Assembly: GCA_903944755.1 (NCBI GenBank)
Contig: CAJATB010000170.1
Span: forward strand, 1-7,876
DNA from: an uncultured Bacteroidota bacterium
Lineage (GTDB): Bacteria > Bacteroidota > Bacteroidia > Chitinophagales > Chitinophagaceae
Length of the DNA: 7,876 nt
Direction of reading: 5' to 3'
The notes beneath the pieces are model-generated. The model was not told where the DNA came from and searched no databases. It worked only from the letters and a program-made list of their open reading frames with translations. Below are positions 1 through 5,503 of this stretch, in pieces. The translations under genes and the position numbers were made by a program. Each line of letters opens with the position of its first letter. The stretch's first letter is position 1.

Positions 1-262
1 CAAATTGCAAACCATTTTCTTTTAAAGTGCCTACATATTTACCAAAGAAGGTTAACACGATGCTATAATTCGGGTCCACAATGGTTAGGCCCTTTAATAA
101 AAACACAGTGACAACAAATAGGATGATTCCTAAAAACACGAATGCGGGTGAGCTTTCGATAATATAGTTCGCATTAACAATACTTGCAATTCCTAATACA
201 AATGTTATGACTGCATAAATAGCAGCTCTGTATCCGTTTAAGGGGGTAGTAACTTTTTCCAT
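1..262 (-). CDS. SPFH/Band 7 domain membrane protein, N-terminal fragment (cut by left window edge)
   Basis: The first 87 residues of a gene that continues beyond base 1, read from an ATG at 260-262. After a short polar N-terminus there are two hydrophobic segments (about residues 14-34 and 40-57). Next comes the stretch LTIVDPNYSIVLTFFGKYVG (59-78), followed by T-L-K-E-N-G-L. The pattern of 'V-x-P-N-x-x-x-V-L-x-x-F-G-K-Y-x-G-T-x-K-E-x-G' is the beginning of an SPFH (stomatin/prohibitin/flotillin/HflKC) domain in the Bacteroidota proteins I know. Such proteins sit in the inner membrane and form large ring-like oligomers linked to membrane domains or proteases; the specific role here cannot be read. 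It is divergent from the BlaI-like gene across 145 bp and might share regulation through that spacer. No Shine-Dalgarno is visible. Family call is fairly secure; the rest of the protein is not in view. Confidence 0.8.
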   Translation of the reverse strand, partial: MEKVTTPLNGYRAAIYAVITFVLGIASIVNANYIIESSPAFVFLGIILFVVTVFLLKGLTIVDPNYSIVLTFFGKYVGTLKENGLQF

Positions 263-339
263 AGTAGTAATTTGATATTAATATGATATCATAAAACTAT
301 GCTTTTTACACCTAATACCTAGGATTTTTAAAATATATT

Positions 340-370
340 TTGCATAACTAAAAAATTAGTTATAATATTG
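340..370 (+). promoter_or_regulatory. Predicted Bacteroidota-type promoter of the blaI-M56 operon
   Basis: A TTG at 340-342 (inside TTTTG) is followed after 20 bp by TAATATTG at 363-370, a 7/8 match to the TAnnTTTG -7 element of Bacteroidota primary sigma factor promoters. This predicts transcription starting near 374-377 and a leader of roughly 30 nt before the ATG at 408. The spacer between the two elements is filled by one inverted repeat and the start region by a second one, the arrangement expected for repression. Inferred from consensus only. Confidence 0.5.
344..363. promoter_or_regulatory. Operator 1: 8-bp inverted repeat, ACTAA-N4-TTAGT type (probable BlaI-like binding site)
   Basis: ATAACTAA (344-351) and TTAGTTAT (356-363) are perfect inverted repeats around AAAA. 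The core ACTAA-N4-TTAGT recurs 24 bp downstream with the same spacing. It lies between the predicted -33 and -7 elements, 45 bp upstream of the BlaI-like start codon. BlaI/MecI/CopY repressors bind such short dyads as dimers and usually autoregulate, so the neighbouring repressor is the natural candidate. The assignment is inference. Confidence 0.6.
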
Positions 371-384
371 ACTAAGAATTTAGT
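371..384. promoter_or_regulatory. Operator 2: ACTAA-N4-TTAGT repeat of operator 1
   Basis: ACTAA (371-375), GAAT, TTAGT (380-384): same core and same 4-nt spacer as operator 1, with the two sites starting exactly 24 bp apart. That is a little over two helical turns, so two dimers would lie on nearly the same DNA face. The site covers the predicted transcription start, consistent with blocking RNA polymerase. Confidence 0.55.
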
Positions 385-407
385 TAGAAAGCGAATAATA
401 CCTAATT

Positions 408-776
408 ATGAAAAAATTGACACAAGCCGAAGAGCAAATTATGCAAGCATTATGGGCATTGGATACTGGAGGGTATATCAAGGATTTATTAGAAGCCCTG
501 GATGAACCTAAGCCACACCACAACACCCTAGCTACCTTGTTAAAAATTTTGGTGGAGAAACAATTTGTTGGGATTCAAAACCCAAACAGGAATAACTTTT
601 ATCATCCCTTGGTTTCTAAATCGGAATATTCGGCTCAGAGAATAGAGGGATTAACGGAACGCTATTTTGAAGGGTCTTACTCCAATGTCGTTTCCTTTTT
701 AGTAGATAAGAAACAAATGTCTATTCAAGATTTAGAATTGCTTTTAGAACAATTAAAAAACAAGCGCAATGACTAG
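408..776 (+). CDS. BlaI/MecI/CopY-family transcriptional repressor
   Basis: A 122-residue protein, the usual length of this family. It has an N-terminal winged helix (about 1-67) with the family opening 'LTQAEEQIMQALW', a recognition-helix region PHHNTLATLLKILVEKQFV (36-54) and the wing to Tyr65-His-Pro. A C-terminal helical dimerisation part follows (about 75-118), with the characteristic 'S-F-L-V-D-K-K-x-x-S-I-Q-D-L-E-L-L' pattern. In BlaI and MecI, cleavage within this second domain by the partner peptidase releases DNA. The stop codon overlaps the start of the downstream M56 peptidase gene by 8 bp, so the two are certainly co-transcribed and probably translationally coupled. Two matching inverted repeats upstream suggest autorepression. 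There is no reason to link this copy to beta-lactamase: none is present nearby and the partner lacks a penicillin-binding domain, so the symbol blaI is not assigned. Confidence 0.93.
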   Translation: MKKLTQAEEQIMQALWALDTGGYIKDLLEALDEPKPHHNTLATLLKILVEKQFVGIQNPNRNNFYHPLVSKSEYSAQRIEGLTERYFEGSYSNVVSFLVDKKQMSIQDLELLLEQLKNKRND

Positions 777-2373
777 TCAACTTATTTTATTGTACGTATT
801 AAAAACAATAGTGGTGGCGGGTATCTTCTTTGGCTACTATTGGTTTGCCCTTAGAGATAAAAAATTCCATTATTACAATCGGTTCTTTTTATTGTTATCG
901 CTAACATTAAGCTTAATTATTCCGTTATTCAACTTTAGTTGGTTTACGGTTGAATCGCCCGTGTTAACTGGTTCATCTCAAGTATTCAATTTTATGATTG
1001 AATCTGGAAAATCGAGTCCTGGCATACAATTAGATTGGATGGACTGGTCTTTAATTGGAGTTGGTTTAGTTGGCATTGGTTTATTACTGCTGCTTTGCGT
1101 TAATATCATTAAAATATATCAGCTCAAACAAAAGGCCGAAGTAATGCATATGGATGGATTTGATTTCATGAGCATTGAGGAAGAAGAAGCGCCATTTTCA
1201 TTTTTGGATAATTTATTCTGGAAAAAATCCATTTCGTTGCATGACAACAATGGTCAAAAAATATTTAAACACGAACTAACCCATATACAGCAAAAGCATA
1301 CATGGGACAGGTTGTATTGTCAAATTGTTTCATCTGTATTATGGATGAATCCGTTCAGCTGGCTAATTCAGAAGGAATTGCAAACTATTCATGAGTTTAT
1401 AGCGGACGAGGAAGCGGTAGGAAATAGTGATGTAGCATCATTTGCGCAAATGTTGTTGCAGACCCATTACGGAAACCATTTCTTAAATCCTTCTCATTCA
1501 TTTTTTTATTCATCTATTAAAAGAAGATTAATTATGTTAACGACTTCAAAAAAAACAAAATACTCTTATGTAAGAAGAGTAATGATTTTGCCATTATTGG
1601 TATTTGCAGTTGGAATTTTTTCGGTAAAAGTAAATGCAACGGAACGTATTACAAGTAAAGTTAGCGCTGTTAAAAATGTATTAGAAACGAATGCTAATTT
1701 ATTAGTGGAGCGTGTATTTATTAATGACACAAGTAAACCTAAAGTCGTAATTAAAAAAACACCGCCACCCCCACCACCCAAATCCATAGCACCCCCACCA
1801 CCAGCAGCATTAGTAGTGCTCCAAAATGACAATGCGCCTACCCCCAATGAGGGTGTTGTAATTGAATCAGCTTTAAATAAGCCCTTATTGGTAGTAGATG
1901 GAAAAGTATTGTCAGCATTAAAAATGGAAGATATTGACCCTAATACCATTGAAAGTATAAATGTATTTAAGGATGCCAAGTATACTAAAAAATATGGAAC
2001 AGCAGGTAAGAATGGGGTTATTGAAATTGTCACTAAGCTGAACAAGGGTAATGAGAGTAAGGCTTCAGACCAAAATGATGAAGCTGCGCCTAATACATTA
2101 ATGATAATGCATGGAACAGGTGTTGTAAATAATGCTGACAAAACTGTTTATATAAAAGGGAAAGGTGAAGTGAACGGGGCAAAAACAAATTCAAAAGAAC
2201 GTCCATTGTTTTTAGTGGATGGTATAGCAACAAGTGAAGAAGCGGTATTGAAAATTAATCCTAATGAAATAAAAAGTGTTAATGTGATTAAAGACAAAGC
2301 AGCACTAAAAAAATATGGCGATAAGGCAAAACATGGTGTTGTTGCTATTGTTACCCATAAACGCGTTTCTTAG
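769..2373 (+). CDS. BlaR1/MecR1-like M56 membrane metallopeptidase with two TonB-receptor plug-like modules
   Basis: A 534-residue inner-membrane zinc protease and probable signal transducer for the BlaI-like repressor encoded just upstream. Hydrophobic segments lie at about 5-27, 38-57, 95-117 and 271-289, matching the four-helix BlaR1 topology. The cytoplasmic part between helices 3 and 4 holds the zinc motif HELTH (168-172), and the third ligand region H-E-F-I-A-D (208-213) fits the M56 pattern ExxAD. After the last helix, a predicted periplasmic tail has a proline-rich linker (331-347, with a run of six and a run of four prolines). It then carries two related modules (about 372-423 and 479-532). 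Each has the form P-L-x-x-V-D-G ... I-x-P-N-x-I-x-S-x-N-V-x-K-D ... K-K-Y-G ... G-V-x-x-I-V-T, the signature of TonB-dependent receptor plug domains of the SusC type. There is no penicillin-binding domain, so a beta-lactam sensor role is not supported. ATG at 769 overlaps the upstream stop. Family call secure; signal unknown. Confidence 0.92.
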   Translation: MTSQLILLYVLKTIVVAGIFFGYYWFALRDKKFHYYNRFFLLLSLTLSLIIPLFNFSWFTVESPVLTGSSQVFNFMIESGKSSPGIQLDWMDWSLIGVGLVGIGLLLLLCVNIIKIYQLKQKAEVMHMDGFDFMSIEEEEAPFSFLDNLFWKKSISLHDNNGQKIFKHELTHIQQKHTWDRLYCQIVSSVLWMNPFSWLIQKELQTIHEFIADEEAVGNSDVASFAQMLLQTHYGNHFLNPSHSFFYSSIKRRLIMLTTSKKTKYSYVRRVMILPLLVFAVGIFSVKVNATERITSKVSAVKNVLETNANLLVERVFINDTSKPKVVIKKTPPPPPPKSIAPPPPAALVVLQNDNAPTPNEGVVIESALNKPLLVVDGKVLSALKMEDIDPNTIESINVFKDAKYTKKYGTAGKNGVIEIVTKLNKGNESKASDQNDEAAPNTLMIMHGTGVVNNADKTVYIKGKGEVNGAKTNSKERPLFLVDGIATSEEAVLKINPNEIKSVNVIKDKAALKKYGDKAKHGVVAIVTHKRVS

Positions 2374-2485
2374 TTTTAATTAGCATCAGCAAAGGTTTGA
2401 AGCAATGGGGCAAAGAAGGGCATGCCATTACTTGGCTATCCAATTTATAAAATATAGAGAGGAGTGCTAAGTAAATTAACTTTTA

Positions 2486-2887
2486 CTATCTCAAACGGTC
2501 CGCATTGCTAACCATGCGCTGGTCCTTATAAATATTCACCACAGACATTAATTGTAGAATGGGAAGTAAAAATAAACCAACGGAGGGAAGTGTAAATCCG
2601 CCACCTGGGTTAGCAATTACTATCTTATAAATAAAGAACCCAATTAATACCGATAAAAAGAAGTTTACTAATACTACTTTAAGTTGTAGCATTCTGTTGC
2701 CATAAAGGAAGATACTTATAAATGATAGGCAGCCGCTAAATGCCAATGAAATTAGGGTAGTGTATTGAGCACTCCCGTCAATTTCTAATGCCATTGGGGT
2801 AGGCGTATAATAAAAGGGTAAACGTAAAGTAACAAATGCTGCTGCACTTGCTAGCAATAACCAAATGGTTTGTATTCTTTGTATCAT
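2486..2887 (-). CDS. DUF4293 family integral membrane protein
   Basis: A 133-residue protein with four predicted membrane helices (about 7-24, 42-62, 68-91 and 100-120). It opens with the family start MIQRIQTIWLLLA and ends in a basic tail 'K-D-Q-R-M-V-S-N-A-D-R-L-R', both features I associate with DUF4293 proteins of Bacteroidota. The function of the family is unknown. It lies 117 bp downstream of glyA on the same strand, but a strong terminator sits between them, so it probably has its own start of transcription. The 43 bp between terminator and ATG contain only imperfect promoter matches (TAACTTTA or TAGTTTAG on the minus strand), which leaves read-through from glyA possible. It converges on the M56 gene with a 112-bp gap containing no convincing terminator. 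Confidence 0.85.
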   Translation of the reverse strand: MIQRIQTIWLLLASAAAFVTLRLPFYYTPTPMALEIDGSAQYTTLISLAFSGCLSFISIFLYGNRMLQLKVVLVNFFLSVLIGFFIYKIVIANPGGGFTLPSVGLFLLPILQLMSVVNIYKDQRMVSNADRLR

Positions 2888-2931
2888 ACCTAAAGTTACT
2901 AAACTAATTTAAACAGCCCATCAAGTTTGAC

Positions 2932-2974
2932 AATAAAAAAAGGGATAGCCCACTTTGCCGTGGACTATCCCTTT
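2932..2974 (-). terminator. Intrinsic terminator downstream of glyA
   Basis: On the minus strand, arms 2960-2974 and 2939-2953 form a 15-position stem: ten pairs (AAAGGGATAG with CTATCCCTTT), one C-A mismatch, then four more pairs. The loop is six bases. It is followed on the minus transcript by a run of U (A-tract 2935-2941 on the plus strand). It begins 30 bp after the glyA stop codon. On the plus strand the hairpin lacks a U-tract, so it is directional. Confidence 0.88.
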
Positions 2975-3004
2975 GGTATAAGGTACCTAATTGTATAATT
3001 TCTA

Positions 3005-4285
3005 TTAACCCAACTCAGGATACATTACAAACTGTTCCATAAACTTGTTCACGTCTTTTCTTGTATTTGCCAATATGGTTTCGTTTTCGGCATTCATTAA
3101 TACAGTATCAATTGCATCTACCACAAATGGGATATGATTTTCAAGCATTCCACGTGAAGTAATTGCCGCAACTCCAAAGCGTATACCAGAAGTTACAAAT
3201 GCCGATTTGTCGTCGTAAGGCACCATATTTTTATTAGCAGTAATATCGGCTAACCCTAAAACTTGTTCTGCTTTCTTGCCACTTATATTTTTATTACGAA
3301 GGTCAATTAACATTAAGTGGTTATCGGTTCCGCCACTAATAATTTCATATCCTTTAGCAACAAATGCAGCTGCCATTACTTGTGCATTTTTTTGTACTTG
3401 TTTCGCGTACACAGTAAATTCATCGGTAAGTATTTCGCCAAAAGCAATTGCTTTTGCAGCAATAACATGTTCCAATGGACCACCTTGTGTGCCTGGGAAA
3501 ACCGCCATATCAATCACATTTGACCATAATCTTAAATTGCCTTTCATGTCTTTTAAGCCTAATGTATTTTCGCCATCTTTTGCCATCATAATCACACCAC
3601 CACGTGGGCCACGTAATGTTTTGTGGGTTGTTGAAGTAACAAAATGACAATGGTTAAAAGGAGAACTTAATAATCCCTTTGCAATTAATCCAGCTGGATG
3701 TGCAATGTCGGCTAATACAAATGCACCCACTTCATCAGCAACTTTACGGATACGCGCGTAATCAATATCACGGCTATAAGCACTTGCTCCGCAAATAATT
3801 AATTTTGGTTTATGTGTTCTTGCTTGGCTTTCTAACATTTCATAATCAATTAATCCTGTTTCTTTTACCACTCCATAAAATTGTGGTTTGTAAGTTTTAC
3901 CAGAAAAGTTAACTGCTGAACCATGTGTTAAATGGCCACCCATGCTTAAATCTAATCCTAGGATTGCATCGCCAGGGTGTAAGATGGCTAACATTACTGC
4001 AGCATTTGCTTGCGCTCCACTGTGTGGTTGCACGTTTGCATATTCAATACCAAAAACTTCTTTTAATCGGTCAATGGCTAATGTTTCTGTTTTATCTACT
4101 ATTTCACAACCTCCATAATAACGACGGCCAGGATATCCTTCTGCGTATTTATTAGTCATAACGCTACCCATAGCTTGCATCACCTGTAAGCTTGTGAAGT
4201 TCTCGGAAGCAATTAATTCAATGCCTCTGCGTTGGCGTTCTAATTCTTGACGTATGATATCAAAAACAAGCGTATCTCTTTGCAT
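3005..4285 (-). CDS. glyA: Serine hydroxymethyltransferase
   Basis: PLP-dependent cytoplasmic enzyme that interconverts serine plus tetrahydrofolate with glycine plus 5,10-methylene-tetrahydrofolate, the main entry to the one-carbon pool. The 426-residue form is close to the usual family length. Visible landmarks (numbered from the ATG at 4285) are IELIASENF (22-30), YAEGYPGRRYYGG (47-59), the PLP-ring contacts in LADIAHPAGL (Asp193, His196), and STTHKTLRGPRGG with the Schiff-base Lys222. An in-frame ATG six codons upstream (4303) is rejected as the start. It overlaps a perfect -7 promoter element, so it would lie outside the transcript, and family members begin at the MQRDT position. A strong promoter precedes the gene and a strong terminator follows it, so it looks monocistronic. 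It is divergent from the nucleotidyltransferase gene. Confidence 0.97.
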   Translation of the reverse strand: MQRDTLVFDIIRQELERQRRGIELIASENFTSLQVMQAMGSVMTNKYAEGYPGRRYYGGCEIVDKTETLAIDRLKEVFGIEYANVQPHSGAQANAAVMLAILHPGDAILGLDLSMGGHLTHGSAVNFSGKTYKPQFYGVVKETGLIDYEMLESQARTHKPKLIICGASAYSRDIDYARIRKVADEVGAFVLADIAHPAGLIAKGLLSSPFNHCHFVTSTTHKTLRGPRGGVIMMAKDGENTLGLKDMKGNLRLWSNVIDMAVFPGTQGGPLEHVIAAKAIAFGEILTDEFTVYAKQVQKNAQVMAAAFVAKGYEIISGGTDNHLMLIDLRNKNISGKKAEQVLGLADITANKNMVPYDDKSAFVTSGIRFGVAAITSRGMLENHIPFVVDAIDTVLMNAENETILANTRKDVNKFMEQFVMYPELG

Positions 4286-4300
4286 AATAGAATATTTTTG

Positions 4301-4331
4301 CAAAAATAATTGATTCTAAAGCCTTATCAAA
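4301..4331 (-). promoter_or_regulatory. Strong Bacteroidota-type promoter of glyA
   Basis: On the minus strand TTTG (4328-4331) is separated by exactly 19 bp from TATTTTTG (4301-4308), a full match to TAnnTTTG with the preferred spacing. Transcription should start near 4294-4297, giving a leader of about ten bases before the ATG at 4285. This decides the glyA start codon. Confidence 0.75.
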
Positions 4332-4393
4332 GCGATGTTTCAACATTTGCTGCTTGAATATCCACATTTTCATGCTGTTTTGGGCCAAATGTG

Positions 4394-4412
4394 TATTTCA
4401 GGCCCTGAAATA
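4394..4412. promoter_or_regulatory. 19-bp perfect palindrome in the glyA/nucleotidyltransferase spacer, possible operator
   Basis: TATTTCAGG (4394-4402), a central C (4403) and CCTGAAATA (4404-4412) are perfect nine-base inverted repeats. The site lies 52 bp upstream of the nucleotidyltransferase ATG and about 60 bp upstream of the glyA -33 element. No U-tract follows on either strand, so it is not a terminator. Its symmetry and place suggest a binding site for a dimeric regulator, but the protein is unknown. The left arm can alternatively pair with upstream bases: GGGCCAAAT (4382-4390) with ATTT and GGCCC (4395-4405), leaving two bases bulged, as an RNA hairpin. Confidence 0.4.
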
Positions 4413-4464
4413 GCCTTTTAATAGCACTTATTTGCTACTTTTATCCTCCCCAAAATAATTAAGC

Positions 4465-5457
4465 ATGAAGGCTATTATACCGGTCGCAGGAGCAGGCACC
4501 AAATTACGACCACATACCTATACTCAACCTAAAGCACTTATTCCAATTGCGGGTAAAACCATTTTGAGTTTTATAGTGGATCAATTGCGGGAGGTGGGGA
4601 TTAACGAATTCATATTTATTGTAGGGTATTTGGGTGAAAAAATTCAAGACTACGTGCAACAAACCTATCCAAATGTTAAAACGCATTTTGTATACCAAAC
4701 CGACCGTCAAGGAACTGCGCACGCAATTGAATTAACAAAAAATATTGTAGGAGATGACGAAGTTTTTATTTCACTTGGTGATACCATTTGTGAATTTGAT
4801 ATACGTGAAGTAATGGAGAGTCCCTATAGTATGTTGGGTATAAAAAAGGTAGACGATCCTAGACAATTTGGAGTAGTGGAAGTAAATGAGGAAGGATTTA
4901 TTGAACATGCCATTGAAAAACCATCCATTCCTAAAAGTAATAATGCATTAGTTGGTTTGTATAAAATAAAAGAATCTAGAATTTTGTTTGAATGTTTCCA
5001 GCAACTTTTTAACGAGAACATTAAATCAAACGGTGAATATAATTTAACTGATGCATTGGAGTGCATGGTAAAAAAGGGCGTAAAATTTCAGTCCTTTAAA
5101 GTAAAACATTGGTATGATTGTGGCAAGAAGGAAACCTTATTAGAAGCAAATGCAGTGTTATTGAAAAAATCGGGCGGTGTAACAATTAGCCCTGAACTTT
5201 ATGTTAATAGTATCATTATTCCTCCGGTAAGTATTGCAGATGGTTGTGTAATTGAAAATTCAATTATTGGCCCACATGTTACCATTGGCAATGACACAGT
5301 CATTAAAAGTTCGGTAGTAAAAGATAGTATTATTGGTTCTTATACAACACTTGATGAAGTAGTGCTAGATAATTCCTTAATAGGAAGTGATGCCGCAATT
5401 AAAGGGTTAAGTAGAACTTTAAATATTGGCGACAATACAGAAATTGATTTCGGTTAA
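4465..5457 (+). CDS. Sugar-1-phosphate nucleotidyltransferase (RmlA/GlmU-like) with left-handed beta-helix tail
   Basis: A 330-residue cytoplasmic enzyme of the NTP_transferase family, which joins a sugar 1-phosphate to a nucleoside triphosphate to give an NDP-sugar and pyrophosphate. The nucleotide-binding loop is GAGTKLRPHT (9-18), followed by QPKALIPIAGKT (21-32). Further landmarks are the metal/nucleotide GD pair in LGDT (104-107), EKP (151-153), GEYNLTDAL (190-198) and W-Y-D-C-G (216-220) with the second metal-ligand Asp218. From about residue 247 to 318, hexapeptide-like repeats (isoleucine/valine every sixth position, as in SIIGPHVTIGNDTVI) indicate a left-handed beta-helix but no complete acetyltransferase domain. 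Sugar and nucleotide specificity cannot be read; thymidylyl- or uridylyltransferase are most likely. Lys13 replaces the commoner Arg of the GTR signature. No rml or capsule genes are adjacent. Only a weak -7-like TACTTTTA (4436-4443) lies upstream. Confidence 0.88.
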   Translation: MKAIIPVAGAGTKLRPHTYTQPKALIPIAGKTILSFIVDQLREVGINEFIFIVGYLGEKIQDYVQQTYPNVKTHFVYQTDRQGTAHAIELTKNIVGDDEVFISLGDTICEFDIREVMESPYSMLGIKKVDDPRQFGVVEVNEEGFIEHAIEKPSIPKSNNALVGLYKIKESRILFECFQQLFNENIKSNGEYNLTDALECMVKKGVKFQSFKVKHWYDCGKKETLLEANAVLLKKSGGVTISPELYVNSIIIPPVSIADGCVIENSIIGPHVTIGNDTVIKSSVVKDSIIGSYTTLDEVVLDNSLIGSDAAIKGLSRTLNIGDNTEIDFG

Positions 5458-5471
5458 TTAGAAGTGCCGCG

Positions 5472-5501
5472 TTGTAGATTGTTCATAGCTAAATAAATTT
5501 G
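5472..5501 (+). promoter_or_regulatory. Promoter of the nitronate monooxygenase-family gene, predicting a leaderless mRNA
   Basis: TTG (5472-5474), exactly 19 bp, then TAAATTTG (5494-5501), a full match to TAnnTTTG. The start codon ATG is at 5504-5506, only two bases after the box. Transcription would therefore begin at or within a few bases of the A of the ATG. The next in-frame Met is residue 22, inside a conserved segment, so a later start is unlikely. Read-through from the gene ending at 5457 may also contribute. Confidence 0.6.
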
Positions 5502-5503
5502 TT

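Noticed and set aside
283..292. ATGATATCAT palindrome and a TAGTTTTA box (292-299, minus) as SPFH gene promoter elements
   Set aside because: A ten-base A/T-rich palindrome is common by chance, and the -7-like box has no TTG at a suitable distance, so no promoter is called.
1566..2141. Long open frame of 191 codons on the minus strand, antisense to the M56 gene
   Set aside because: It lies wholly inside the well-supported M56 coding sequence, its glycine run is just the complement of the proline codons, and it matches no family I recognise.
408..2373. Beta-lactam resistance locus (blaI-blaR1)
   Set aside because: No beta-lactamase or PBP gene is nearby and the M56 protein lacks a penicillin-binding sensor domain; the pair is better read as a general BlaI/M56 signalling cassette.
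2470..2487. AGTAAA-N6-TTTACT inverted repeat at the end of the DUF4293 gene, as a terminator
   Set aside because: Six A/T-rich pairs only and partly inside the coding sequence; too weak to call. No good terminator is visible in the 2374-2485 convergent gap.
2898..2912. ACTAAACTAATT upstream of DUF4293 as a further BlaI-like operator
   Set aside because: It contains two half-sites in tandem rather than the inverted ACTAA-N4-TTAGT arrangement.
4335..4346. ATGTT-TC-AACAT dyad just upstream of the glyA -33 element
   Set aside because: Five-base arms are too short to separate from chance, although the position is suggestive.
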